A stretch of DNA of 64,000 nt from Simmondsia chinensis (GCA_018398585.1 JAGTTD010000026.1:4345001-4409000), one strand, 5' to 3'; positions 33,722 to 46,051 are shown, counted from the stretch's first letter. Made by a program: numbers and translations. The notes: generated by a model from the sequence alone, not told the origin.

Positions 33722-36700
33722 ATCTTAAGACTTAGTTCATTCATTGAAATGGCATTTTCACTTTTTGTGATTTGATGTCGAACCATGTGAGATTGGAGAA
33801 AATGATGAATGTAGAGAATTGGTATGAATTTTTGGATCTATCCTTGTATGAATGACAATGGACCAAGGTATGTTATTTAATTTTTAAAATCATGAAATCG
33901 TGATGCACTGAGATGAATGATAATTTGGGTTTTTGCTTTATTCATAACGCACGTGGTTAATTTGCATATGGTTTGATAACATAATTCAAGAATTCATGAT
34001 GGTGGTCAAGTTGGGCATGTATTAGGATACTAGAAAAACACCTTTATGCTTTTTGATTTGAATCCAATTAAAGGAATGCAGTTGTGTGAAATCCTGTACA
34101 TTTGATTCAGGATAAAATTATGAAGTTCTATAATGCCTAAGAAGGAGTGGTTGATGCATTGTTGTTTATGCATGAAAGTATATTTATTTGTGGGGTTAAA
34201 ATTCCAAAGATAAGAACTCCTAATTTTCAGTTTAGGCATTGTTTTGATATGTTTTTAAAAGGTGAATAATATCCAAGATCTGAAAAGTAAACCCATGAGA
34301 CTGAGGAAAACAAGGTACAGCCTGACCCGAGAAAAGGGCTCGGTCCCTCCGCTCCACCACAGACCTCTATTTGAAATCTAGACTCAAAATTTGAAACACA
34401 ACCCAACAATTATATATCATGAATGTTGATCAATGATGAATATACATGTGAAATCAAAATCAAATCATGATAATTTTCAATTCGGGCACTATTTTGTTGT
34501 GGCTTGCATCATGAATTTAACAACAAAATGCACTGGAATTAAATGGATAATAAATTAAATTATGAAGACATACTTGATATAAATTAGTATGCATGATTTG
34601 AGCATTAAAATCAAATAAATAAAAAGGAAAATCTTTATTTAGCATGGTTGTTGAAACTAGGCGCGGAAATGATTCCAAAACTGAAAATAATAATAATAAA
34701 GTTGGATGTATGCTTTGTTACAAATTGGTGATATAAAAATCCAGGCACTTTGTATAACCGTGACTATAATTCATAAAGAATTATGATGGTTGAAATAAAA
34801 TACAAACTGTGCATTGTGTGTAGTAAATTCATTGTTTTATGAATTAGAAATCTGAGCAATAACTAGATTAAGATTTAATGCACGTATGTTAATAACTGTA
34901 TGGCCATAAGCCCGTAATAAAATATAAACGTGGGTATTTTTGGCTCGTTCTTGTTTTCATGATAATTGAGTTGTTCTCTTGTACGTATTGTTCATTGACA
35001 AATTGATATTATGGCATAATGGAATGGACAATAGTGGGGTTGGAAAGCCATGAAAGAAGTTTTGAGTATAATTATGCATATATGTTTATGGAGGTATACA
35101 AATGATGCACATTAGTTAATATAACTAATACATGCATGCCCATAGATATAAAAATATGAGCATGGAAATTAATACTATTGTACGACGAATGCTCACATGC
35201 ATGTTAATAAGATTTTGGATGCATTATTTCATCGTATTGAAAATGATGCATGTAACCATGTATGTTGATGTGAATTTGAATGTTTTACTGGATCATGAAA
35301 TATGAGATAACATTACATGTGTTGATCCCAAATGTGACTGATATAAAGATATTCAAATTAAAATTCATGATTATGAACAGTGAAAGAAAGTGTATTAATG
35401 CACTTGGAAATGATGACTTATAATTTCATAACTGACCACATGTTTTCGGTGGGTCTTCCAATGTTATTGGATGTAGTGCTTCAATAGAAGCCGACGTGCA
35501 TGTGGAAAATTTATCATCATGATTAATGCAGTTAAAGAAAGCTTAGTTGCATGTTAAGGGCTTATGTATATGATGATTAAGTATTCAGTTAAAATGATGT
35601 GCATTCATGTGGTGAGTTTTTAAGTACTCAAATTGAGTGTTAGATTCATGCAATTACTGCATGGTAAATAAGATTATTATGTGATAATATGCTCACTAGT
35701 TAAGATGTCGTTAGTCATTAACGTGACATATTTAAAGAGCATGAAAATACTGATTTATGATGACTCTTTTGTTGCCCATAAGGTTTTATGCATATAAATG
35801 GCATGTATAGTCTTTTGACTAATTTAACGATAGAGTGAACATCCTAAGATATAAATATACATGAGTACATAGAAAGTGACTTCGAGTCTTTCGTTGGTCT
35901 TGAATGATGCACTCTGATAATGTGAATTAAAGTATATTATGAGGAAGATCATGTTTGAGGGTGTATCCCTGGAAAGACTCTAGAACTTTGAAAGAGTAAA
36001 AGAATATGAAAAGAGAAGTCTTAATGATCGAACCTGTAAATTTCTAGAGGAATGAATTAGAAATCGAATGAATGTTAAAGTTCAATATTATTGTGTCATA
36101 GATTATGATACTATGAAAAGACTATGTAGTCTAGCGATGTTGCCTTTTGAAAGAGGTAGTTGATGAATAATGCATATGCCATGTTTAATTAATCGGGGAA
36201 TTCGTTGTATGTATGCTGACTACATGTTGAAATTTGGTGCGAAAATTTAGAACCAAATGTAAGCGATCCAATGGGATAATTGGACCTTGAAAATGTTAGA
36301 TGTAGACTTTGTTGTTGGATTGCTGAGTGCGTATAACTAGCTGAGTGAGTAAATGTTACTAACATAAAGTCCATAAGGTACCGAAACAACCATGAGTTGT
36401 GGTGCTAATGTTAATGAGTATTGTAGAAGAGTACTGGGATGCTAGTTCTATATCCGATAAGGAGGACTACGCTTCTAAAAGCTAGTAAATGTTATAAGTG
36501 GTGGGGTTGTTGTTCCTTGAGTTTTAAGAAACTAACACGCGTTATAAAATTCCACTGTGATTATAGAGTTTAATGCTCTAGTTTCTGCTTATAAAGAAAC
36601 ATGATGATTAAAGGATGTGTTTGAGACTCCTTTGTGGCGCAAGCCAATATAGACTCTTTCTATCCATTGTGATAGTGAGATGTGTTTTTCAAATATATAA

Positions 36701-37472
36701 GAGCGAGGTGTGTCCCTAAAAGTCCGGACAGCACAGTGTCAAATATTGCTAAGTGAAATAACTAATAAAAGGTTGAGTGATCACTGTGGACTTTGAAAAT
36801 ATAAGTCTGAAACTAGCAGATTTCTTATTTGAGAACATTGCTAGAGACTTGACAATTAAAGGGATGGTGTGAAACCTGTCATTTTTAGTCATCCATGATT
36901 GGCCCTCAACTCGACGCCTGGTCAGATGCTAGGTCTCGGGTTGAATTAGTGAGTTTTATCATCAGTGTAACTGCAAGCACAAAAGAATTTTTCCATCCCG
37001 TCTGTGTGGTGCTTGGTTTCCTGCATCAGAGATATGAAGGATGAGCATATGCTCTTAATGGACCTGGTTCTTAATAATATTATAACTAAATGTCGTATCG
37101 CCGGACATGTTCAGCTAGGGTCCACCTTAGTGATTGTGAAGTTTCGCCACTTCATGGGGTGATTTTTGACAAAGGGTTTGGCCTTGAAACACTCGCGAAG
37201 GGTACATGACACAAGTCTTCATATGTGTCGATCTAGGGAGGTGTAGGGTATGACGGGGAGTAGATTGCCTAGTGCGTGGTGATGTATTCAGTTAGTCAAA
37301 TGGGTTGAATGGTTCAAAGTATAGTATACCATTTTCGATCAGATTAATTATAATCATGTCATCATAGCTGAGGGTTCAATCGAAAGACATCGTCATTGAT
37401 GCGCGATATGGCCTCCTTTAACTTAGAGATGTCGTTTGTGAGAATGATTGTATTTTAAAAATAGTGGGGGAA
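33722..37472 (+). other. LARD interior, non-coding
   Basis: AT-rich with frequent ATGATGCA/TGCATGT words. The only recognisable inclusion is 34290-34412, which resembles the last ~100 bp of the solo LTR at 46224-46661 (GGTCCCTCCG, CCACAGACCTCTATTTGAAA). The segment 36880-37440 is more mixed in composition and may be a decayed former coding region, but I could not identify it. Confidence 0.6.
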
Positions 37473-38117
37473 TGCTGATGTATTTTCAAAATAATGCTAT
37501 AAGAATTGTGAATAAAGTGTTTAAAGTTGGTCCCGAAGTTTGTTCGATGTGTTTTGATGTGTGTTCGGATGTGTGTCGACACGCAGGGCTAGTGGGTCGA
37601 CACACATTCTTACAAAACAGTGTGTCGACACACATGGCCCATGTGTCGACACACAGATCAACAGGACCATCTCTGTAGAGCTGTGTGTCGACACACAGGT
37701 GCAGTTTTCATCGAATTTTCGCGCGTTAACTACCAGGCCTTCGCGCCTTTTCTTTGAAGCATAATTTAGGACGTCTTCTTTCACAAAGTCTTATATATAT
37801 ATATACATGTATATTCCCCTAATGTTTTTGATAATGAATGAATCAATTAATTTGGAAGAACTTGTTCATTGTTCTTGAAAAATGTCATTCTCATACATCT
37901 CTCCATATCTCTCTTTACATATGCTCACTCTATTAACATTAGGTAATCGTTGTATCCCTAAGACTATTTCATACGCTGAAATATGTCTTAAGGAATGTGA
38001 CATCACGCCTCGAAACTTGTAGACCGTTTGGATACCCGTTACTTGCGAATTACAAGTGTTTGATCCAACAATGTTTGGTTACCCGGTTCACGGTACTTTT
38101 GGGAGTTTGCACCAACA
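37473..38117 (+). repeat. LARD 3' LTR
   Basis: 645 bp, four GTGTGTCGACACAC-type sites (37568-37697), short AT run, ends ACCAACA, followed by GAATG. Confidence 0.88.
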
Positions 38118-38541
38118 GAATGTTGTGTGCTTGAAAAACTGGATGGCTGCAGCGGATAACAACCAAGAACGTGTGAATTTGGAATCATCAAGCCATGAAG
38201 ACGAAGACGATGACATTAACTCCACTACAAGTATCGCACCAACCGCAACAAGTTTAGATTGATTTATTTATATTATATTATGTTTATAATTTCTTTATTA
38301 GTATAATGGTTAGTATACTATAGTTGTAAATTTCCTTAATATAATATGTATTGTGTAAAAATTAATTACATATTATATTATGTTTATAATTTTCTTAATA
38401 GTGTAATTGTTAGTATATTATAGTAGTATTTTTTAATAAGTTATAATACACTTCATTTTATGAATAATATTTATAATTTTATAGCGGACTATTATGATTG
38501 TATATTATATTTTTATTAATAAAATTTTGATTATTTTCATC

Positions 38542-38578
<37 letters not shown>

Positions 38579-38814
38579 AATTTTTTTTATTTTATACCTT
38601 TCATAAAATTATTAAATTGGGGGGGGGGGGGGGGGGGGGGGGGACGGCTTGGCCCATCCCGGACCCGCTTGTCAGGATGGGCCGGTCCCCAAGGCAGCCT
38701 TGATTGGGCCTGGCCTGGCCCGACCCATCCTGTAGACGAGCCTAGCTTGATCAAGGCGTTGGGCTCGCCGTTCAGGTCGCGAGTTGACCCAAACCGGCCT
38801 GTTGGCCACGCCTA
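38118..38814 (+). mobile_element. 3' end of a hAT-like transposon
   Basis: Begins in a coding tail (38118-38262) NVVCLKNWMAAADNN then an acidic EDEDDDINS segment and stop. This resembles the last strand/helix of the hAT dimerisation domain (V-E-A-L-[IV]-C-x-x-x-W-[LM]) plus acidic tail. After an AT-rich 3' region and a G25 run (38619-38643) comes a GC-rich block ending GGCCACGCCTA at 38814. Its complement, TAGGCGTGGCC, has the YAGG-type hAT terminus. The rest of the transposase is not in the window. Moderate confidence only. Confidence 0.45.
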
Positions 38815-39135
38815 ATCATGGCTACAAGTACATAAAAAGATAACCAATCTAAAATATATAATTCCTCATAGGGGTGTGAAAAATAGTATAACGAAAGTCA
38901 TTATCAAAAATAAAATATAAAAAAAATGTTTGGACGACTATCCGTCCTTCATCCCTAAACTAGGGCATGTTTGGATGGGGTGAAAAGGGGGTAATGGTTA
39001 ACGGGTAAACATTACATCCTTTTCACCCATTTGGTTCACTATTTAAAGTGGCACCATTAATATTTTTACCCTCAAATGGGGTGAAAAGTTTTGCACTACT
39101 TTTTCTTAGTGCAACATCCATAATTGAGGGAGGGG
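38815..39135. other. Intergenic, no gene
   Basis: Includes ACTAGGGCATGTTTGGATG at ~38949, a word common at termini of hAT-type MITEs, and TTTTCACCCATTTGG; a matching inverted end was not found. Confidence 0.4.
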
Positions 39136-40333
39136 TCAAACGATGCACAATGATTTTTATAGAGGTGTACTTCCAACCCGAAAGCTAGTCTACTCCTTAA
39201 GTGACTACTCTTCATTACTTCGGCCTTTAACTAAGCTCGATGATCCTTTTTAAAATTAGGCTTAGGATCCAACCTTTACAGCCGATGGTTTTTGTACCTA
39301 GGCTCAAGACCTAACCTTTACAACTGATCCTTTTATAGCAATAGGCTTATGATCCAACATTTATAATGAATTAAAGCAATGAAAGAATTAAAATAATGAA
39401 ATTCTTCACTCCTTCAAGAGTGAATTGACAATAAATCAAGCTTAAGAAAAGCTAATGATATGCCAATTAAACATTAAAACACAAGAGAACATGAGCTTTT
39501 TAATCAAAGAATGCTAAGAGAGATTGGATGAATCAAACCAAAGCATTCAAGCCCCATTTATGGGAAAATGAGGGGCTAAGGGACATTTCAAATGTTTGGG
39601 AAAAGATTAGGAAAGAAATCAAATCAAAAGTAGCCTTTTCTGTGTGTCGACACACAGAAGCTTCGAATGGCTACTGTATGTCTGTGTGTCGACACATTCT
39701 TTCTGTGTGTCAACACTGAACATGCTTGGGTGAATTTGAACAATTTTGACCATTTTAGCTTGATGGATTGATTGATTGATTTATCATATTAGCTTAAATT
39801 TGAATAAACTTTCTTGTTTGCCTAGTTCATTTGAATGATTGATTGATTTAATCAAGCTAAAACATCACCTTAATAAAATATTTGATCTTGTTATTTTAGG
39901 GCATGCTTTCCCTAATACCAATTTAAAATATCCTTACTAAAAAACTTGATTGGCTTGAATTTGACTAGAGTATTTTTTAAATAACATTTGGAAATGAAAT
40001 TTCAAAAATATTTTTGTTAGAGCATCACTGTCTATATTGAGATTTGACTCAATTGGCTTCCAATCTTAAGTTCTAAAAAATAAAAATAAATGACTTGAAG
40101 TGCTTGGATTTGGATCTTATTCTCCCAATTTAGGATCAACTTTGTTTTCAACTTGGCTCGATTTCCTCTTGATCCAACATCTTCGAAAGCTTCATATCAA
40201 CAAGATTAATCTTGATTTTTCCTAACTTTCTTATGAGTCACTTTTAAACAAGATTAGAATAATTTAAACATAATGACTCACTAAATGATTGTTATCATCA
40301 AAATTTCAATGTAAATAGCCTTTAGGGCCAACA
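39136..40333 (-). repeat. Sirevirus-like 3' LTR (truncated)
   Basis: Matches 44800-46051 along its length. Contains GTGTGTCGACACA sites at 39642-39657 and 39683-39696 and a degenerate one at ~39703. Confidence 0.85.
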
Positions 40334-40679
40334 ATCTCCTCTTTTTTGATAATGACAAACATTTGGTGTTTTCTTTTAAAACGTGAAATTGAAGTATAGA
40401 ATTCGCCATAAAAGTATTGACTAATCAAAGCATACAAATTCTCACTTTATATCAAGTAATGAAGTAATATATAACATGTTAATAATTCAAACTCAAGTAA
40501 CTCCCCCTATGTGGGTGCATGTTCGAAATAAAGCATTCAAGAGTTTAATATGAACATAAACACAAAGAAATGATGCACGTTCTCTAATAGTTATAACATT
40601 TCATTCACTTTAAGTAAAATGATGTACAATAAATGAAAAATGTAGCTCCAAATTTTTGAAAAAAATCTAAGGAGTTGGG

Positions 40680-41340
40680 GGTCTTTGTCTATACGAGAGA
40701 AAGTCTAAAAGCTTTTGTAGCGTGGATCGTGTTTCATTCTGGAACTCTTTAAGATTTGAGTGTAAATTTGACGCTTGTTCATGTAAGGAAGACACTTGTT
40801 CTTCCAAAGAAGCAAGTTGGTCACTTAAACTCTTTCTTTTCCGAGGTCCTTGTTGAGGTTCGTCCTCATTACCCTCATCCTCTTCTTCATCAAAATTTTC
40901 TTCTTCCTCTTTTCTGTCTTCATCTATTTCTATTTTTCTCCTAACTCCTTTTTATTTCTTTACCCATTCATTGTATTTAAGTTTGAAGCCCATTTTTTTT
41001 AAAGATGTCTCCATAGAGTTATCTTGATATGGAATGGGGTTTGAAAAAGATGTTCTATTTAAAGTGCGTTGGAAAACATGGTTAAGAAGCATGCCATAAG
41101 CTATATTAGTCTTTTAGGAATGAATATGAAACATGAATTTTAAGACTAAATCTTCAAGATCAATTCTTTGGCCATTTAGGAGCCGAGATAAGAGGAATAG
41201 ATGCAAGTTTGAGACCGAGTCAAAACCAATCGAACTTGGAGTGATGTTCATGCAAGTCAATTTATGTGTCGATTTAAGCACCACTCCTAAATCATTTGAG
41301 TTAGGCTTCTTTATGCTAGAAGGTGTCATTTCACCCTAGA
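40680..41340 (-). pseudogene. 'Putative plant transposon protein' ORF captured by the retrotransposon
   Basis: Minus strand, broken by a stop near 41114 and one near 40955. In order: LGVVLKSTHKLTCMNITPSS, a helix FLLSRLLNGQRIDLEDLVLK, then NIAYGMLLNHVFQ, DNSMETSLKKMGFKLKYNEW, a Lys/Glu/Asp-rich acidic stretch (~40930-40850), and a coiled coil SDQLASLEEQVSSLHEQASN ending in a Pro-rich tail. The helix-YGMLL-MGF layout and acidic plus coiled-coil tail match plant ORFs labelled putative transposon protein (Transposase_32-like), whose function is unknown. It occupies the place of integrase/RT. Confidence 0.6.
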
Positions 41341-41499
41341 CTTGTCGAAGTAAGGAGTTACAGTCAGATTTGGGGAGATGGAATTGGTGGAGTTCTTGGG
41401 GAAAACAATAATTATCATCTTCTTCAAAAGCAAAACTAAGTAATTCATTTATATAAGATGCATTGAGTTTGATTACTTGGCCTAAAGTTTTGAGGATAA

Positions 41500-42200
41500 C
41501 TTTAGAGGAGTAGTTTTAAAAATTTGTTTCTTTTCTTGTTGTCACCGAAAGTGACATTTTCTTTTCTTGGCATTATTGAAGTGAACTTGGATTTATCTCC
41601 GACCGTGTGTCTTAAACAACCTTTATCCAAGTACAACTTTTTGGTTTTTGCTTCCGATTTTCATACATGCCTATCACAATTCAAATGCTTTTGCGTACCC
41701 AAATTTTTTTGGGTCCTTTGTTTTTAGTCTTGAAATTTGGTGGTTGAGATCCTTTTGGGGCTCAAATCATCTTTGTCTTTCTCAAATTCCTTTTAAAAGG
41801 ACATTGGGACACTATATGCCCACAGTCACCACAATAGTGACATCTTATGGATTTTGTCAGAGGTGAAAAGGCTTTGACAAAAATAAATAAAAGTTCAATA
41901 TTTTCTTTTCAACAATTCCATTATAATCAAGCCCTTCTTTCCCATAAACGAGCTTTTGAGAGGAGCGAATTTTGTCTAGTGTTTGTTGCCCTTTGAAAAA
42001 TCAAATTAAGATTTTTTAAAGTTCTTCCACTCTTTCTTTCAAAGACTCATTCTCCTTCAAGAATGATTCATTTTCCTTGGATTTTTCTTGTTCATTTTCA
42101 TATGAGTGAAGCATTTTTTTTTATGGTTTTTCATTAGTTAGTTTTACAATTTCATCATTCAAAGACTCGTTCTTTTCCATTAATAATTCACTTTCAATTT
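41500..42200 (-). pseudogene. Decayed gag tail and Copia protease
   Basis: Fragments in shifting frames: LDFSKGNKH, PKKFGYAKAFEL, then KNQKVVLG followed in other frames by a protease-like segment (CLRHTVGDKSKF and KENVTFGDN patterns). Many stops and frameshifts. This follows the usual order gag tail, protease. Confidence 0.5.
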
Positions 42201-42299
42201 CAAGCAATAAAGGTTGTTTTGACTCCTTTTCTAAACCCATTTTTTCAAGACCCTTTTTGAAAGTGCTATATCATTTTTTTTTTAATTTTTTACAAATCA

Positions 42300-44607
42300 A
42301 TAAGAAGTTCATCATAGGATAGATCTATTTCCTCATCTTATTCAATGCTCTCATCATCAAAGGCCATGAGACGAAAGTTGGCCACTTCGTCCCAACTTTC
42401 TTCATCGTAATCATCATTGCTATCTTCCCATTCCGTAAATGCTTTCTTCCGTTCTTCCTTTTTATCCTTCTTTTTAAATTTGTTAAAGAGCTTCTTATTT
42501 ATTGGTTTGGGAAAATCTCTTTTGAGATGTTCGATTTCTCCACACTCATAGCAAACTGGTTCATCTTTTGAGGAAGATGAACCTTTTTCAAAATTTTTCT
42601 TTTCAAGGTGTTTGTAAAACATTTTTTTTTTTTGCCAACATAACCACTTCCACAGCTTTCTTCACTTAAGGATGTTTTAAATGCTATATTTTTACTTTTA
42701 TTTTATTTTTCTTCTTCCTGAAATTCTTCCATGTCAATCTCATAGGTCATGAGATTTTCAATTAGTTTATGAAGTTTATAGGTAGAAAGATTATGTGCTT
42801 TCTGAATAGCACTAACCTTGCCTTGCCATGAACACTATAAAAAAAGTGACTACTACCAACAACAGGATTGTTGTTGGCAATGGCAATTTTTTTGTTGGTC
42901 AAGGCTTTACCAACAGAAATCGGTCTGTTGGTAAGTTGTTGGTATAGCATCTGTTGGTAAAAGTTTTACCAACAAAAATTTTAAACTATTGGTAATAGCT
43001 TATCATTAGCCACAATTGTTCATTTGTTGGTAAAAGTTGTACCAACAAAGTTTTCTGTTGGTAAAAGTTACTACCAACAACAAATTCTCTATTGGTAAAG
43101 TGTATACCAACAATAAATTCTTTACTGATAAAAGTTGTACCTATAAAAATTGCCTGTTGGTAGATAGTACCGGCACAAATTTTCTGTTGGTAAAATAGTT
43201 TTTTACCAACAACAAATTCTTTGTTGGTAAAAGTTATACCAATAAAAACTGTATGTTGGCAAAGGGTATTCCAACCAAAAAAATTTTCTATTGCTAAAGA
43301 TTATTCCTACAATCAGCATATAATAGTAGAAGATATACCAACAAAGACTTTCTATATATACCAACAAAAATTTTTCGTTGGCAAGGATTTCCCAACAATT
43401 TCATACAGCTAGTTCCTTCATTAATATATATACATTCACCAACAAACAAATCCCCATAGCATCCAAAATACATCTTTAATATCATGTCTAATTTAATCCC
43501 AAACAAAATAAAACAATTCAAAATAAATCCTAAAAGTTTATGTAGCAAAAGAGATAAATCCATGATGTATATGCAAAAAAGACATCCTCCTATATGTCAT
43601 CTTCATCAGTGTATTCCTGGTCTCCATGCTCTTGATTAAGCTCATCATAAACTGACATGCCCTTTTCCTATGACAACGATTAACAAAGACATCAAATGTA
43701 CAACTTAAACTCAATCCCAATCTTTTAGCACATAAGTCAGTTATACATAAGAGTTAGCAATCATGTCCTAGCATTTGCACCACCATATTTTGGAATATTT
43801 ATCTTTTATAATTCATATTCACTGTTGCAAAGCCAAAATAGGTATATTATATCACAAGTAAACAATCAATAGTCAATTAGGCTCAATAAGAAACAACGCT
43901 AATTAACATACTATCGATAACTATATTAGCCTAACTTCAAACTAACAAAATGTTGCTCTACTACTATATGTTGAACAATTACCTTTCCTATAAATTTCAG
44001 AAGAGCGGACTCGAGAAAGTTTATCTTTTCCCATGATTTCTTTAAGCTCTCATCCGAAATATGAAGACATCTAAGGATTTTACTAACTTGCTCCTCATTT
44101 GAATATATTTTTCCAAGAGCTTCGAATTGTTAGTAATGTTAGAAAATTCGGGGTGCACTTCTTTTATTGATTCCTTTGGTTTAATTTTAAAAACCTCGTA
44201 GGATTTTACCTACATGTTGATATTTGACGATTTTATTTGATCCGTACCTTCAAAGGTGCCTTCTAGCTTGTCCCAAATCTCTTTTTTCAATTAGAAACCT
44301 GACAGATGATTAAAGGCGTTTGGGTCAACAACACATAATAATTGATAATGCGCTTTTGCATTATTTGCAAGTTTTTCTTTATTATCTTGCATAAGCTCAT
44401 TTTTTTTTTCTTTTCTCAATAGTTCTTCTCCTTGTTTATTTGAAGGTACTTAATCACCATTTTTTTTGTTATAAGCCATAAATTAAAATCAATAGATGTA
44501 ATATATAGTCTCATTCTAAGCTTCCAATAGGGAAAATTTTTCCCATCAAAAAGAGGAGGGTTGATGGTCGACTGAACCTCGGTCAAGATAGGAGTGAATA
44601 TTGCCAT
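42300..44607 (-). pseudogene. Sirevirus-like gag, interrupted by a CACTA fragment
   Basis: Starts MAIFTPILTEVQSTINPPLF at 44607 with DGKNFPYWKLRMRLYITSID, the usual Copia gag opening. 44290-44090 encodes EIWDKLEGTFEGTDQIKSSN, then YEVFKIKPKESI and EEQVSKILRCL. The reading is then cut and resumes at 42830 with WQGKVSAIQKAHNLSTYKLH and LIENLMTYEI. 42622-42338 has the zinc knuckle CYECGEIEHLKRDF, where the last Cys is Phe, then a Lys-rich and acidic region. The cut (42833-44085) contains a CACTA terminus. Confidence 0.75.
42833..44085 (-). mobile_element. CACTA fragment inserted in gag
   Basis: Begins CACTATAAAAAAAGTG, followed by 15 or more TACCAACAA / TTGTTGGTA words in both orientations (42860-43400). 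The 3' end of a minus-strand gene follows: KGMSVYDELNQEHGDQEYTD and a stop at ~43590, with another exon-like piece SDESLKKSWEKINFLESALL near 44070-43985. The opposite CACTA terminus was not found, so the right edge is approximate and the element probably lost that end. Confidence 0.65.
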
Positions 44608-44664
44608 AGGATCACTCTAAAGTTGTTAGACCTAAAAAATAAGAGCACTAGCTTTGATACCAAT

Positions 44665-46051
44665 TGAAGGCTCAAAGAGAAGCATAAAAAGGGGGGTGAA
44701 TTAGGTTCTTTCGCAATAAATAAAAATTTAAACTTTAAGAACAAAAAATGAAATAAAATTGATGAATGCGAAATATAAAATGTAAAGGCAAGAATAAGAC
44801 GATGCACAATGATTTTTATAGGGTTCACTTCAAACCCGGAAGCTAGTCCACTCCTCAAGTGACTACACGTCGTCACTCGAGTCTTTAAGTAAGCTTGATG
44901 ATCCTTTCTAAAACTAGGCTCAGGATCCAACCTTTACAAGTGGTCTTTTTATATGTAGGCTCAAGATCCAACTTTTATAATTGACCATTTTGTAACAGTA
45001 GGGTCTGGATGCTACCTTTTCAAAGAATTAAATTAATGAAAGAATTAAAGCAATTAAATTCTTCACTCTTTTAAGAATGAATTGACAATAAATCAAGCTT
45101 AGCCAAAGCTAAGAATATGCCAATTAAGCTCAATGATCAACAATAAAGAAAACTAGTGATGCTCAAGAAAACTTTAAAAGAAACTCAAAATTAAAACGTT
45201 AAAGCACAAGAGAACAAGAGCTTTTTAACCAAAGAATGCTTAGAGAGAATTAGATGAATTAAAGCAAAGCAGTCAAGCCCTATTTATAAGAAAATGAGGG
45301 GCTAGGGGACGTTTGAAATGTTTGGGAAAAAATTAGGAAAGCAATTAAATCAAAAATAGCTGTTTGGAGCCTTTTCAGGGTTGTGTGTTGACACACAGAA
45401 GCTCCTGATGGCTACTGTATGTCTATGTGATGGTACATCCCTTCTATATGTCGATACTCAGCATGCCTGGGTGGATTTGAACAATTTTGACCATTTTAGC
45501 TTGATTGATTGATTTATCATATTAACTTAATTTTTGAATGAACTTTTTGTGTTTGCCTAGTTTATTTGAATGATTAATTGATTTAATCACGCCAAAATAT
45601 CACCCTAATAAAATATTTGGTCTTGTTATTTTTGGGCATGCTTTTCCTAATGCCAATTTAACATATCCTTGTTAAAAAACTTGACCGGCTTGAATTTGAC
45701 TTCAGTATTATTTTAAGTAACATTTGAAAATGTTAAGAGTAGCATATATCAATATTGAGATTTGACTAAATTGTGATATCCGATCCTAATTCCTAAAAAA
45801 TAAAAATAAATGACTTGAAATGTTTGGACTCGGATCTCGTTCTTTTGATTTAGGATCAACCTTCTTTTCAACTTGACTCAATTTCCTCTTCTCCAACATC
45901 TTGGAAAACTTGATATCAATATGATTAATTTTATTTTTCCTAACTTTTTTATAAATCACTTTCAAACAAGATTAGAATAATTAAAACATAATAATTCACT
46001 AAATGATTGTTATTATCAAAATTTTAATATAAATGGTTTTTAGGGCCAATA
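44665..46051 (-). repeat. Sirevirus-like 5' LTR
   Basis: 1387 bp; TATTGGCCCTAAA... to ...GAGCCTTCA on the minus strand. Contains a degenerate palindrome GTGTGTTGACACAC (45383-45396) where the other LTR has GTGTGTCGACACA. Confidence 0.85.

Larger units (their letters stand above)
32918..38117 (+). mobile_element. Coding-poor LTR retrotransposon (LARD-like)
   Basis: Two LTRs (32918-33721 and 37473-38117) with TGTTGATG / TGCTGATG starts and ACCAACA ends, a perfect GAATG target duplication, and a purine-rich tract (AGTGGGGGAA, ~37463-37472) before the right LTR. The 3.75-kb interior has no frame above ~70 codons and no recognisable gag or pol. No standard primer site follows the left LTR. Large non-coding LTR elements of this kind depend on proteins from autonomous relatives. 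Orientation is set by the purine tract. Confidence 0.85.
39136..46051 (-). mobile_element. Sirevirus-like Copia element with an ORF replacing most of pol
   Basis: Minus orientation: 5' LTR (46051-44665), primer site complement to TTGGTATCAAAGC (44651-44663), gag (44607 to ~42300, interrupted), decayed gag tail and protease (~42200-41500), a 'putative plant transposon protein'-type ORF (~41340-40680), polypurine tract AAAAAAGAGGAGA (~40334-40350) and a truncated 3' LTR (40333-39136). No integrase, RT or RNase H is seen. The TTGTCATTATCAAAAA-GAGGAGA polypurine context is characteristic of Copia elements of this kind. The 3' LTR lacks the last ~135 bp, so no target duplication can be checked. 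Confidence 0.78.

Noticed and set aside
38056..38262. 68-codon frame starting inside the LARD LTR
   Set aside because: Starts within the LTR and crosses the target duplication; only the part after 38118 is meaningful, as a hAT tail.
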